Assembly (NCBI GenBank): GCA_016744135.1
Contig: JADGEX010000002.1
Location: 248,001 to 312,000 of the forward strand
DNA: 64,000 bases
Direction of reading: 5' to 3'
Source: Pseudodesulfovibrio sp.
GTDB lineage: Bacteria > Desulfobacterota > Desulfovibrionia > Desulfovibrionales > Desulfovibrionaceae
Positions 26,341 through 35,385 of this stretch are shown piece by piece. The translations under genes and the position numbers were made by a program. The notes under the pieces were generated by a model that was given only the letters and a program-made list of their open reading frames with translations, did no database searches and had not been told where the DNA came from. How positions within the stretch are numbered: the stretch's first letter is position 1; every line of letters starts with the position of its first letter.

Positions 26341-26540
26341 GGTGCGTCCTTTTTGATTGTTCGATTACGAAAACAGTATGGACGCCTGTCTATGATGCCA
26401 AAGGCTTGAGACTTACTCAAGCTTTGACACAAGAAAGACGCATTGTCATGAAATTATTATTTAATTTCAGTATAATATTATGTCTTTTTGAGCATAAAGC
26501 GAGATGAAAAGGTCTACAATTCAGTATGTTCCGAAGAAAT
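26341..26540. other. Promoter region of the fdhE unit with inverted repeat
   Basis: The gap of 329 bases between fdhE and fdhD holds an inverted repeat at 26401-26425 (AAGGCTTGAG, 5 bases, CTCAAGCTTT, one mismatch) about 60 bases before fdhE. The rest is AT-rich, including TATAATATTATG-like stretches at 26470-26482. No gene is visible. Confidence 0.5.
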
Positions 26541-26572
26541 GAAAAAAGTCGATAGAAAGGCGGTCTTTCTAT
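26541..26572 (-). terminator. Probable terminator of fdhD
   Basis: ATAGAAAG (26552-26559) and CTTTCTAT (26565-26572) form a perfect 8-bp stem; on the minus strand it is followed within 4 bases by six T. It lies about 100 bases after the fdhD stop. Confidence 0.6.
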
Positions 26573-26669
26573 AGATTTACCCTATTTCGGGGAAAAATAA
26601 GCCCGGAGTACAGTGTGCTGGCAATCAATTTTGAGCCGTTTTTGTCTATAGATGTTCGGTATGAGATGT

Positions 26670-27449
26670 TTAAAACCCGATAATCCGTTTATTATCATTA
26701 TACACCCAGAAGCTGTCGTCTTTGATGTTGCCAATAAGCGTAATGCCGGTTTTGCGTGCAAGTTCCACGGAAAAACTCGTGGCTACGGCCGTGGAAGCGA
26801 GAATGGGGACGCCGATTCGGATGACCTTGAGCAGAATTTCAGAGGCGATGCGTCCGGTGGACACGATGAGTTTGTCATCCACTGATACATCGTCCAGAAA
26901 ACACTGACCGCAGATCATGTCGATGGCATTGTGACGCCCGATATCTTCGCGGAAAAGCAGCATTTCATCCGGTGTGCACAGTGATGAATTGTGGCAGCCA
27001 CGCGTGGCGTTGTACAGGGTAGAGCGTTCGTGCAGTTGTTTTGCCAGAGAGAGAATCTGTTCAGGCGTGACTTTGACGTTACCGTTTACACGGCGTTTGG
27101 AAATAGTGGCCGTGTTGCGTCCGAAATTAGTACCTTTGCCACAACCGGAAGTGATGGAACGCTCCAGCACTCGGTTTTTCCACGGGTCGTGACAGGTCTC
27201 CACCTCAGCCAGGAGGCGGTCGCCTAGATCTCGTACGGTCATGTCGGTAATCTGGTCCGGGCTGGACAGAAATGCATCGGATTTGAGAAATCCGATAGCC
27301 AAATATTCAGGATGCTTGGCCGTGCACAGCAATGTCACGACCTCTTTCCCGTTGAGGTGAATTGTCAGCGGTACCTCACGGATGGACTTGATTGGTGTCC
27401 GAGCAAAGCCCGCTTTGTATTCGTGTATTTCGTAATTGAAAGAATCCAT
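26670..27449 (-). CDS. fdhD: Formate dehydrogenase sulfurtransferase FdhD
   Basis: The 259-residue protein delivers sulfur from a cysteine desulfurase to the molybdenum or tungsten cofactor of formate dehydrogenase. It has the family features SGCGKG with the conserved Cys, RGCHNSSL, LLFREDIGRHNAIDMICG and VSTGRIASEILLKV. The CxxC pair found in the E. coli protein is reduced to a single Cys in the SGCG loop, as in many anaerobes. Start ATG 27449 is preceded by GGGAGGA; a longer frame lacks this. Confidence 0.92.
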   Translation of the reverse strand: MDSFNYEIHEYKAGFARTPIKSIREVPLTIHLNGKEVVTLLCTAKHPEYLAIGFLKSDAFLSSPDQITDMTVRDLGDRLLAEVETCHDPWKNRVLERSITSGCGKGTNFGRNTATISKRRVNGNVKVTPEQILSLAKQLHERSTLYNATRGCHNSSLCTPDEMLLFREDIGRHNAIDMICGQCFLDDVSVDDKLIVSTGRIASEILLKVIRIGVPILASTAVATSFSVELARKTGITLIGNIKDDSFWVYNDNKRIIGF

Positions 27450-27675
27450 GATTGTTCCTCCCGGTGTTGCGGTATGGGAGCCGCACATCGTTTCCCTTGT
27501 ATCCTTTCTTTACGGAGGCAATTCGCATGAATCAAATCAATCGCATTTCCCCCGGTTTTCACACTGCTTTCATGGGATCATTTTCATTTTTGAATGATTA
27601 TAGTTCAATTTTCAAAAGTGTTTTTTGGGTTTTTTCAAGCAAATCAAGCCGTCACAGATGTGTATTGCTGTCGCC

Positions 27676-27703
27676 ATCGAAACGTTTGCGCAAACGTTTC
27701 GAT
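27676..27703. promoter_or_regulatory. 28-bp palindromic LacI/RbsR-type operator
   Basis: The sequence from 27676 to 27703 is a perfect palindrome around the centre TTTGCGCAAA, with GAAACG and CGTTTC half-sites as in RbsR/PurR/CcpA operators. It lies about 60 bases before rbsD. The other bases of the 313-base fdhD-rbsD gap (27450-27675) hold only short inverted repeats, such as ATCATT...AATGAT near 27580. Confidence 0.85.
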
Positions 27704-27762
27704 TCGTGTTACAAGCGGGTGACTTTGCACGGCAACCGGCGCATAGGCGCCACGGTGGAAAA

Positions 27763-28182
27763 ATGAAAAATTCAAAACTTATTAACGCCGAAGTATCATA
27801 TGTCGTGGCCAGTCTCGGTCATTTTGACGGATTGACCATCTGCGACGCAGGGTTACCCATTCCCTCAGACGTACAGCGCATTGACCTGGCGGTGACCGAA
27901 GGGGTTCCGTCTTTTATGGATGTGGTCAAAACCATTATTTCTGAAATGGAAGTTCAGGAAGTGGAATTTGCCGAAGAATTTAAGAGCGTCAGTCCTGATT
28001 TACATAGGGAATTACTTTATTTTTTGCGTTCTGTTGAGACGGAGCGTGGCAAACCCATTCCTGTGAGTTATGTGAGTCATGAAGTATTCAAGGAAAATAC
28101 GCGTGAGAGTGTGGCCGTGGTGCGGACGGGAGAGTTTACCCCGTATGCCAATGTCACCATCAAGGCAGGCGTCGCTTTCTAG
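27763..28182 (+). CDS. rbsD: D-ribose pyranase
   Basis: The 139-residue cytosolic enzyme interconverts beta-ribopyranose and beta-ribofuranose, feeding RbsK. The family residues His20 (LGHFDG) and Asp28 (CDAGLPIP) are present and the C-terminal [18 protein letters not shown] is typical. ATG 27763 follows GGTGGAAAA; upstream in-frame starts would overlap the operator, so are rejected. It opens the rbsDACBKR operon. Confidence 0.92.
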   Translation: MKNSKLINAEVSYVVASLGHFDGLTICDAGLPIPSDVQRIDLAVTEGVPSFMDVVKTIISEMEVQEVEFAEEFKSVSPDLHRELLYFLRSVETERGKPIPVSYVSHEVFKENTRESVAVVRTGEFTPYANVTIKAGVAF

Positions 28183-28193
28183 CGGAGAGAATC

Positions 28194-29696
28194 ATGGACG
28201 AATTGCTCAGGCTTGAGAATATCGAAAAGAGTTTTCCCGGCGTCAAGGCCCTGGATGGCGTCAATCTGCGGGTGACTCCCGGCAAGGTTATGGGGCTGGT
28301 TGGCGAAAATGGCGCGGGCAAGTCAACGCTCATGAAAGTGCTGACCGGCATCTACAAACGTGACGCTGGCACGCTTCGATATCTGGGTGAAGAATGTACT
28401 TTCAGTGGGCCTCGTGCGTCGCAGGCAGCGGGCATTAGTATCATCCATCAGGAACTTAACCTGTTGCCGGAACTCTCCATTGCTGAGAATATATTTTTGG
28501 GTCGTGAAAAGGTCGGCTTTCTAGGACATATCCGTTGGAAGGAAATGTTTCGGATGGCGAACGAACTGCTCGCTAAACTCGGGGTGACACGGACTTCGCA
28601 CACACGGCTTGGTGCGCTGGGGATTGGCGAACAACAGATGGTAGAGATCGCCAAGGCCCTGTCTTTCGAGTCCCGTGTTATCATTATGGATGAGCCAACC
28701 GACACTCTGACAGACACCGAAACAAAAGCGTTGTTTTCCGTCATTCGCGAGTTGAGCGAGTCCGGTCATGGCGTGGTCTACATTTCTCACCGTCTCAAGG
28801 AAATCTTTGAAATTTGTGATGACGTGACCGTCCTGCGTGACGGGCAGTTTATCGGTGAAAGTTCCGTGGTGGATATCACCGAAGACGAACTCATCGAGAT
28901 GATGGTTGGGCGTCGGTTGGAAGAGCTGTATCCGCGTGTTGATGTGGAATTGGGAGCGGTCAGTCTGGAGGTGAAAAACCTCACCGGACCTCGCCTCGAA
29001 GGGCTGTCATTTTCTGTGCGAGAAGGTGAAATACTTGGAATATCTGGTCTTATGGGTGCAGGGCGTACCGAACTGATGAAGGCTATTTATGGAGCTTATC
29101 CCATGGATGGTGGTCAAATCTTCATGGGCGGAAAGCAACTTGATATTAAGACTCCCGGCGATGCCCTTCACGCTGGCATTGCCTATATCAGTGAAGATCG
29201 AAAGGCGGACGGTTTGATTCTTGGCCTGTCGGTCAAGGAGAATATGACATTGACTGCGCTGACGGGGTTTTGTTCCGGCATAGGTCATATCGACCAAATT
29301 AATGAACGTCGGGCCGCAGACGAGTATATCAAAGCTTTCAATATCAGAACGCCTTCCCGTAGGCAGGAGGTTGGCAATTTATCCGGCGGCAACCAGCAGA
29401 AGGTCGCCATTGCCAAGGGACTCATGGACCGCCCCAAGGTGCTTATTCTCGATGAGCCGACACGGGGTGTGGACGTAGGTGCCAAAAAGGAAATTTATCA
29501 GTTGATTAATTCCTTCAAGTCGGAAGGTATGAGTATTATTCTTATTTCATCAGAAATGCCGGAAATTCTCGGTATGAGTGATCGTATTGCCGTCATGCAC
29601 GAAGGCCGTTTCTGCGGTGAATTCACGGCGCAGGAAGCGGATCAGGAAAAACTTATGGCCTGTGCTATCGGCAGGGCGCGCAAGGAGGCTGCATGA
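28194..29696 (+). CDS. rbsA: Ribose ABC transporter ATP-binding protein
   Basis: The 500-residue protein consists of two ABC domains. The first has Walker [10 protein letters not shown] (about residues 37-45), signature [15 protein letters not shown] and Walker [13 protein letters not shown]. The second has the degenerate Walker [11 protein letters not shown], the signature [15 protein letters not shown] and [13 protein letters not shown], as usual for RbsA-type sugar ATPases. It overlaps rbsC by 4 bases. Confidence 0.94.
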   Translation: MDELLRLENIEKSFPGVKALDGVNLRVTPGKVMGLVGENGAGKSTLMKVLTGIYKRDAGTLRYLGEECTFSGPRASQAAGISIIHQELNLLPELSIAENIFLGREKVGFLGHIRWKEMFRMANELLAKLGVTRTSHTRLGALGIGEQQMVEIAKALSFESRVIIMDEPTDTLTDTETKALFSVIRELSESGHGVVYISHRLKEIFEICDDVTVLRDGQFIGESSVVDITEDELIEMMVGRRLEELYPRVDVELGAVSLEVKNLTGPRLEGLSFSVREGEILGISGLMGAGRTELMKAIYGAYPMDGGQIFMGGKQLDIKTPGDALHAGIAYISEDRKADGLILGLSVKENMTLTALTGFCSGIGHIDQINERRAADEYIKAFNIRTPSRRQEVGNLSGGNQQKVAIAKGLMDRPKVLILDEPTRGVDVGAKKEIYQLINSFKSEGMSIILISSEMPEILGMSDRIAVMHEGRFCGEFTAQEADQEKLMACAIGRARKEAA

Positions 29697-30673
29697 GCGC
29701 AGCAAAAAACATGTCAAATGGACAGGAACAGTCCGTATCCATCAAGGAACGGTTGATTCAGCAGAAATCTCTCATTGCGCTTGTTGTGATGATTGTCATT
29801 GTTTCCTTTTTGAATCCCAATTTTTTTACCACGGGCAATATCCTTAACATTCTGCGGCAGACGGCCATCAACGCCATTATGGCCGTGGGTATGACGCTGG
29901 TCATTTTGACGGCTGGCATTGATCTGTCCGTCGGGTCGGTGTTGGCCCTGTGCGGAGCCATCGGGGCGAGTCTTATCGCCGCAGAAATGCCTGTCGTATT
30001 GGCCGTGGGAGTGGCTCTTGGAGCCGGTGCGCTGCTCGGCGCAGCCAGTGGCATTATCATAGCCAAGGGTAAGGTGCAGGCGTTTATCGCTACATTGGTT
30101 TCCATGACCATGGTTCGAGGGCTGACGCTTGTCTATACTGATGGTCGACCCATATCCACTGGGTTCACTGATGTTGCTGACGCTTTCGCCTTCATTGGAA
30201 CCGGCTATTTGTTCGGCATTCCCGTCCCCATTTGGATTATGGCCGTCACGTTTGCCGGAGCGTGGTACCTGCTCAATCACACCCGTCTGGGCCGGTATAT
30301 CTATGCCCTTGGTGGGAATGAATCCGCTACTCGTTTGTCTGGTATCAACGTGGATACCATCAAGATCACGGTCTATGCCATCGCCGGTTTTCTTTCGGCA
30401 TTGTCTGGTTTGATCGTGACCTCCCGTCTTTCGTCCGCCCAGCCCACGGCAGGGTATGGATATGAACTCGACGCCATCGCGGCGGTTGTGCTTGGTGGCA
30501 CCAGCCTTATGGGCGGCAAGGGAACCATTATGGGAACCCTGCTTGGTGCTCTTATTATCGGATTTCTCAATAATGCATTGAATTTGCTCGATGTATCTTC
30601 CTATTATCAGATGATCGCCAAGGCGCTGGTCATCCTGTTAGCGGTCCTGGTTGATACGAAAAGCAAGGAGTAA
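29693..30673 (+). CDS. rbsC: Ribose ABC transporter permease
   Basis: The 326-residue inner-membrane protein has about ten hydrophobic segments and the RbsC-type motif [15 protein letters not shown], plus [27 protein letters not shown] near the C-terminus. It forms the membrane channel with RbsA and RbsB. The ATGA overlap with rbsA suggests coupled translation. Confidence 0.94.
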   Translation: MSAAKNMSNGQEQSVSIKERLIQQKSLIALVVMIVIVSFLNPNFFTTGNILNILRQTAINAIMAVGMTLVILTAGIDLSVGSVLALCGAIGASLIAAEMPVVLAVGVALGAGALLGAASGIIIAKGKVQAFIATLVSMTMVRGLTLVYTDGRPISTGFTDVADAFAFIGTGYLFGIPVPIWIMAVTFAGAWYLLNHTRLGRYIYALGGNESATRLSGINVDTIKITVYAIAGFLSALSGLIVTSRLSSAQPTAGYGYELDAIAAVVLGGTSLMGGKGTIMGTLLGALIIGFLNNALNLLDVSSYYQMIAKALVILLAVLVDTKSKE

Positions 30674-30692
30674 ACAACATAAGGAGTGTATG

Positions 30693-31568
30693 ATGAAAAA
30701 ACTTTTGACCCTCGCCTTGGCCTTGGTGTTGACCATGGCTCTTGGCGTCTCTGCTCAGGCAAAGGACACCATCGCCCTGGTGGTTTCCACGCTGAACAAC
30801 CCATTTTTCGTGACCCTGAAAGACGGTGCAGTGAAGAAAGCCAATGAGATGGGCTACGAGCTGATCGTTTTGGATTCCCAGAATGACCCGTCCAAAGAGC
30901 TTGCCAATGTAGAAGATCTGACCGTTCGTGGCGTCAAGGCTATTCTGATCAATCCCACTGATTCCGATGCTGTTTCCAACGCCATTCGTTTGATCAACAC
31001 TGCCGGTATTCCGGTCTTGACCCTTGATCGCGGCGCTTCTCATGGTAAAGTGGCTTCTCACATCGCTTCCGATAACGTCGCAGGTGGTAAGATGGCCGGT
31101 GATTTCATGGCTGAAAAGCTTGGCAAGGGTGCCATGGTTATTCAGCTCGAAGGTCTGCCTGGTACTTCCGCCGCCCGTGATCGTGGTGCTGGTTTCGAAC
31201 AGGCTGTCAAGGCCAATGGTTTTAAGGTTCTGGCTTCCCAGCCTGCCGACTTTGACCGTACCAAGGGCTTGAACGTTATGGAAAACCTGCTTGCCAACTA
31301 CGGTGATGTGCAGGGTGTCTTCGCCCAGAACGATGAAATGGCCCTCGGTGCCATGCGTGCTCTTCAGGCCGCAGGCAAGAAGGTCGTTATTGTTGGTTTT
31401 GACGGCACAGATGATGGCGTTGCCGCTGTCAAGCGTGGCGACATGGCCGGTACCATTGCCCAGCAGCCTGCTTTGATCGGTTCTCTCGGTGTTGAGACAG
31501 CCGACAAGGTCCTCAAAGGCCAGAAGGTTGAAGCAAATATTCCCGTTCCCCTGATGGTTGTCCAATAA
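30693..31568 (+). CDS. rbsB: D-ribose-binding periplasmic protein
   Basis: The 291-residue protein has a signal peptide (cleavage near SAQA/KD) followed by the RbsB fold: [72 protein letters not shown]. It binds ribose for RbsAC. Two adjacent ATGs (30690, 30693) occur; the second has the better 6-base spacing from AAGGAG. Confidence 0.94.
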   Translation: MKKLLTLALALVLTMALGVSAQAKDTIALVVSTLNNPFFVTLKDGAVKKANEMGYELIVLDSQNDPSKELANVEDLTVRGVKAILINPTDSDAVSNAIRLINTAGIPVLTLDRGASHGKVASHIASDNVAGGKMAGDFMAEKLGKGAMVIQLEGLPGTSAARDRGAGFEQAVKANGFKVLASQPADFDRTKGLNVMENLLANYGDVQGVFAQNDEMALGAMRALQAAGKKVVIVGFDGTDDGVAAVKRGDMAGTIAQQPALIGSLGVETADKVLKGQKVEANIPVPLMVVQ

Positions 31569-31580
31569 CTCGATATGTCT

Positions 31581-31612
31581 GGCGCACTGAGCAGTCTCGG
31601 TGCGCCTTTTTT
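31581..31612 (+). terminator. Terminator or attenuator between rbsB and rbsK
   Basis: GGCGCAC and GTGCGCC with inner GAG/CTC pair to a strong stem (31581-31606), followed by TTTTTT. Placed inside the rbs operon, it would make the transporter genes more abundant than rbsK and rbsR. Confidence 0.85.
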
Positions 31613-31633
31613 CGAATTAAGAGAGTATTTTTT

Positions 31634-32560
31634 ATGGCTTCACCGAAACTGATTGTCCTCGGCAGTGTTAATGCCGACCACGTCCTGCAAGTGGATGATT
31701 TCCCCCGTCCCGGTGAAACCGTCACGGGACACGGGTATCAGGTTATTCCCGGCGGCAAGGGTGCGAATCAGGCCGTGGCAGCCGCACGTCTTGGCGCGAA
31801 TGTCGGTTTCATTGCCTGTGTCGGTGATGATGATTTTGGCCGTTACATGATCGATAAATTTCAGGCGGACGGCATGGATACCACTGGTGTTATGACTGTG
31901 GATGACACGCCTACTGGCATCGCGCTTATTCAGATTGCGGCCAGTGGTGAGAATTCCATTTCCATATCTCCTGAAGCTAATGCGGCGTTGACCCCTGCAC
32001 GACTTGAGCCGCACCTGTCTCTTTTGCAGGCGGCAGATACTTTGCTCATGCAATTGGAAAGCCCGTTGGAAAGCGTGCTTCTGGCTGCCCGAAAAGCCTG
32101 TGCGGCTGGGATACGTGTGATTTTGAACCCGGCTCCGGCCTGTGCCTTGCCGGATTCTTTGCTTGCTGATCTTGCCATGATTACCCCCAATGAGACAGAG
32201 GCCGAGGTTTTGACCGGTATCACGGTCAACTTAGAAAGTGATGCACGTAAAGTGGCAGAAATTTTACATGACAAAGGCGTTGAAACCGTCTTAATTACGC
32301 TCGGGAGTCAAGGTGCTTATTTGAGTTCCCCAGATGCTTCCGAGTTGATTCCCGGTTATCAAGTCGATCCTGTGGATACCACGGCAGCGGGTGATACTTT
32401 CAATGGCGCATTGGTCGCGGCCCTTCAAGAAGGGCAGGACATGCGTTCGGCAATCAAATTTTCCCATGCGGCGGCGGCCCTGTCTGTGACACGGTTGGGC
32501 GCACAAACATCCATACCGACCCTTAAAGAGGTCCACGCGTTCATGAAAGCGAACGCATAA
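31634..32560 (+). CDS. rbsK: Ribokinase
   Basis: The 308-residue PfkB-family kinase phosphorylates ribose to ribose 5-phosphate. N-terminal signature [16 protein letters not shown] and C-terminal signature [17 protein letters not shown] with the catalytic Asp of GDTF are both present. The gene follows the internal terminator and precedes rbsR by 6 bases. Confidence 0.94.
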   Translation: MASPKLIVLGSVNADHVLQVDDFPRPGETVTGHGYQVIPGGKGANQAVAAARLGANVGFIACVGDDDFGRYMIDKFQADGMDTTGVMTVDDTPTGIALIQIAASGENSISISPEANAALTPARLEPHLSLLQAADTLLMQLESPLESVLLAARKACAAGIRVILNPAPACALPDSLLADLAMITPNETEAEVLTGITVNLESDARKVAEILHDKGVETVLITLGSQGAYLSSPDASELIPGYQVDPVDTTAAGDTFNGALVAALQEGQDMRSAIKFSHAAAALSVTRLGAQTSIPTLKEVHAFMKANA

Positions 32561-32566
32561 AATACT

Positions 32567-33571
32567 ATGGCAACGATCAAAGACGTAGCAAAGCTTGCTG
32601 GAGTGTCGACATCAACCGTGTCGCATGTCTTGAATAAGACTCGGTTTGTCAGGGAAGATACCTGCGATCGGGTGAAGAAGGCCGTGCGAGAGTTGAACTA
32701 TCGGCCGTCTTCCATCGCGCGCAGTCTCAAGGGGCAGAAGACCCGAACGCTCGGGATGCTCGTTACGACCAGTCGAAACCCGTTTTTTGCTGAAGTTGTA
32801 CATGGTGTAGAGCGGCGATGTTACGAGCGTGGTTACACTTTATTTCTCTGCAATACAGAAGGGGACATACATCGAATGGAGACCAACCTCGACGCCTTGG
32901 AAGAAAAGCGCGTGGATGGGCTGCTTTTGTTGTGCAGCGAGGTCAACGATGACGTGATCAAGTTGCTTGAAGCCGAGCGCAGTGTACCCATTGTGGTTTT
33001 TGATTGGGGACCGGAATCCGACAACGTGGATCGTATTTACGACAACTCTCCCTATGGAGCGCGATTGGCGACTGAACATCTCATTTCCATGGGGCACACG
33101 GCCATTGGATGCGTGACCGGGCCCATGGGCAGGCGGTCTGCCGAAGAACGGTTGGAAGGATTTCGGAGTTCCATGCATGATGCCGGATTGGTTGTGCGAG
33201 AAGAGTGGATTGTGGAAGGAGATTACGAGTGCGAAGGTGGTGTTCGAGCCATGCAGCGTTTAAATGATCTCGCCGACCGTCCTACAGCCCTTTTCGTGTG
33301 CAACGACATGATGACTCTTGGTATTATTAGTGAAGCCTCTCGTATGGGAATCAACGTCCCTGGCGATCTGTCACTTATCGGATACGATGATATTTATATC
33401 GCGCAACATGCCGCACCGCCTTTGACGACCATTCATCAGCCCAAGGATGAAATTGCGGCCATGGCCGTGGATACCCTTATCGATAGGCTGGATAGCAAAC
33501 GCACCAAGGGTAAGGTCATCAAGATCGAACCCACGCTGGTGGAACGCCGCTCCGTTCGTAAGATCGGGTAG
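32567..33571 (+). CDS. rbsR: LacI-family ribose operon repressor
   Basis: The 334-residue regulator has a LacI-type helix-turn-helix at the N-terminus (ATIKDVAKLAGVSTSTVSHVLN, hinge NYRPSSIARSLK) and a sugar-binding type I periplasmic-fold domain. Its position at the end of the rbs operon and the palindrome before rbsD make it the probable RbsR repressor released by ribose. It ends at a hairpin repeat. Confidence 0.92.
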   Translation: MATIKDVAKLAGVSTSTVSHVLNKTRFVREDTCDRVKKAVRELNYRPSSIARSLKGQKTRTLGMLVTTSRNPFFAEVVHGVERRCYERGYTLFLCNTEGDIHRMETNLDALEEKRVDGLLLLCSEVNDDVIKLLEAERSVPIVVFDWGPESDNVDRIYDNSPYGARLATEHLISMGHTAIGCVTGPMGRRSAEERLEGFRSSMHDAGLVVREEWIVEGDYECEGGVRAMQRLNDLADRPTALFVCNDMMTLGIISEASRMGINVPGDLSLIGYDDIYIAQHAAPPLTTIHQPKDEIAAMAVDTLIDRLDSKRTKGKVIKIEPTLVERRSVRKIG

Positions 33572-33720
33572 CATTTGCCTCCGGCGGCTGGGGGAAGGGG
33601 AGAGAGGGAAACCCTTTGAAAAGGGCTTTTCCTCTCTCCCCTTCCCCCAGACCCCCAACCCCTCTCTCCTTTCCGAAACTTTTTGTGTCGCCTTTGGCGA
33701 AAAAAGGGGGGGAGGTGTAG
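33571..33720. repeat. Intergenic hairpin repeat, copy 2, between convergent rbsR and larB
   Basis: The segment has a long hairpin (33588-33650) with CTGGGGGAAGGGG and CCCCTTCCCCCAG arms, flanked by TGCCTCCGGCGG and by AACTTTTTGTG-CGCC-AAGGCG-like modules. It is the reverse orientation of the repeat at 3239-3451. A further TTTTTCGCCGAAGGCATC stretch lies at 33780-33797. Confidence 0.7.
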
Positions 33721-33804
33721 TTTATGCAAAAACAATATGTATGTACATACACATTGGAATGGATTTTATTGAGTGAAATGTTTTTCGCCGAAGGCATCTC
33801 ATGG

Positions 33805-34557
33805 CTATTCCTCAATAAGGCGGAGTATTTTACAGGCAGCGCAGGCTGCTCCGAAACCGTTGTCAATATTAACCACGGTCACGCCGCTGGCGCAGGATGT
33901 GAGCATGCCGAGCAGGGCGGACAGTCCTGAGAAATTGGCCCCGTATCCGACAGAGGTTGGCACTGCGATGATCGGTTGATCCACTAGCCCGCCGATAACA
34001 CTGGCGAGCGCACCTTCCATACCCGCGATGACGATGAGCACGGAAGCCTTGCGGATGTCTTCCATACGATCAAACAGACGATGTATACCGGCAACGCCAA
34101 CATCCGAGAGGATCGAGGCTCGCGTGCCAAGTATCTCGCAGGTGACTTTGGCTTCCTCGGCCACGGGCAGGTCTGAAGTCCCGGCTGTGATAATGGCGAT
34201 TTCAGTGGTGCCGTAGCTGATTGCGTTCTTGACCCATGTGAGGGTGCGGGCCGTGGCGTTGTATTGGACTTCCGGGAATTGTGCGCAGACATGTTCGGCT
34301 GTTTTCTCGGTAATGCGAGTGGCCAAAACATTGCCGTGTTCCTGCATGTGCGCGAAAATATTTGCCACCTGTTCAGGTGTTTTACCGGAACCGTAGATGA
34401 CCTCCGGGAAACCGTTGCGCAGGGATCGATGCAGGTCGATCTTGGTATGACCGATGTCCAGAAACGGAAGATCGCGAAGCTTATCCAGTCCTTGATCAAT
34501 GGGCAAAGTACCGTCTTGCACACCTTGCAGAATACTTTTTAACATGTTGTTATTCAT
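33805..34557 (-). CDS. larB: Nickel-pincer cofactor synthesis carboxylase LarB
   Basis: The 250-residue protein is LarB, which carboxylates nicotinic acid adenine dinucleotide and releases AMP, the first step to the nickel-pincer nucleotide of lactate racemase-type enzymes. The C-terminal AIR-carboxylase-like part is visible (IITAGTSDLPVAEEA, VIAGMEGALASVIGGLVDQPIIAVPTSVGYGA, GLSALLGMLTSCASGVTVVNIDNGFGAA). Start ATG 34557 is preceded by TAGGTG; a GTG 9 bases before is less likely. It lies after larE. Confidence 0.93.
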   Translation of the reverse strand: MNNNMLKSILQGVQDGTLPIDQGLDKLRDLPFLDIGHTKIDLHRSLRNGFPEVIYGSGKTPEQVANIFAHMQEHGNVLATRITEKTAEHVCAQFPEVQYNATARTLTWVKNAISYGTTEIAIITAGTSDLPVAEEAKVTCEILGTRASILSDVGVAGIHRLFDRMEDIRKASVLIVIAGMEGALASVIGGLVDQPIIAVPTSVGYGANFSGLSALLGMLTSCASGVTVVNIDNGFGAACAACKILRLIEE

Positions 34558-34566
34558 GGTCTTCAC

Positions 34567-35385
34567 CTACTCGGACGGACGGTTAAGACTGCCCATGGAA
34601 TATCCGGCCAGATCCACGGCTACGTGACGGTAGCCAAGTTCTCGGAGTCTGGCATTGATGTGGTGACCGTGTGAGACGAGAGTGGCAATTTGATCGTGTG
34701 GAACTTCGATGCGAGCGACGTCACCGTGATGGCGTACACGGATTGCTGGAAATCCGTTTTTCATGAGGTAGATTTCGGCCTGCTCCACTCGTGTCAGTGC
34801 GGATTCGGTGACCCGTTTGTTGACCGGCATACGTGAGAGTAAACAGGCAAAGGCTGGTTTATCCCATGTTGGCAGACTGAAGTGGTGGGATAGCTCCCGT
34901 ATGTCCTGTTTGGACAATTCGGCTTCCATCAGCGGACTCGTGACACCCAGTTCGCGCAGTGCTTTCAAGCCGGGGCGGTAGTCGCCCAGGTCATCAAGGT
35001 TCGTGCCGTCGAGAACACTGGATAGCCCCCGATCCATCGCCACTTTGAGTAACATGCTAAATAGGGCTTTTTTGCAGGTGTAGCAATGATCCGGCGGGTT
35101 CATGCGTAATGCTTCTGGAAAAGGGAGGTCAATCTCACTGTGCTTTACGCCGATGGATGCGGCGAATTCTCGTGCCTCCGTGAGTTCCCATTTGGGAGTG
35201 TAAGCGGTGGAGATAGTGGCAGCCATGGCTTTGTCTCCGAGAGCTTCCTTGGCTGCATACAGAAGCAGTGTACTGTCAACACCGCCGGAAAAAGCCACGA
35301 GTGCGCTTGTTGTGTCGGTTAACAGGCTGAGGAGTGTCTGGTACCGTTGCATGGTGCCGGGGGAAATTGTGATGTCAGTTGTCAT
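34567..35385 (-). CDS. larE: ATP-dependent sulfur transferase LarE
   Basis: The 272-residue PP-loop enzyme donates sulfur to the pincer pyridinium ring. The PP-loop SGGVDST is at residues 33-39, CYTCK near 100, and the sulfur-donating Cys of PAFACLLSR is at about residue 180, as in the Lactiplantibacillus enzyme that sacrifices this Cys. It overlaps larC by 4 bases and precedes larB. Confidence 0.93.
   Translation of the reverse strand: MTTDITISPGTMQRYQTLLSLLTDTTSALVAFSGGVDSTLLLYAAKEALGDKAMAATISTAYTPKWELTEAREFAASIGVKHSEIDLPFPEALRMNPPDHCYTCKKALFSMLLKVAMDRGLSSVLDGTNLDDLGDYRPGLKALRELGVTSPLMEAELSKQDIRELSHHFSLPTWDKPAFACLLSRMPVNKRVTESALTRVEQAEIYLMKNGFPAIRVRHHGDVARIEVPHDQIATLVSHGHHINARLRELGYRHVAVDLAGYSMGSLNRPSE

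Noticed and set aside
30630..31565. A 311-codon minus-strand frame opposite rbsB.
   Set aside because: Antisense to a clear ribose-binding protein gene.
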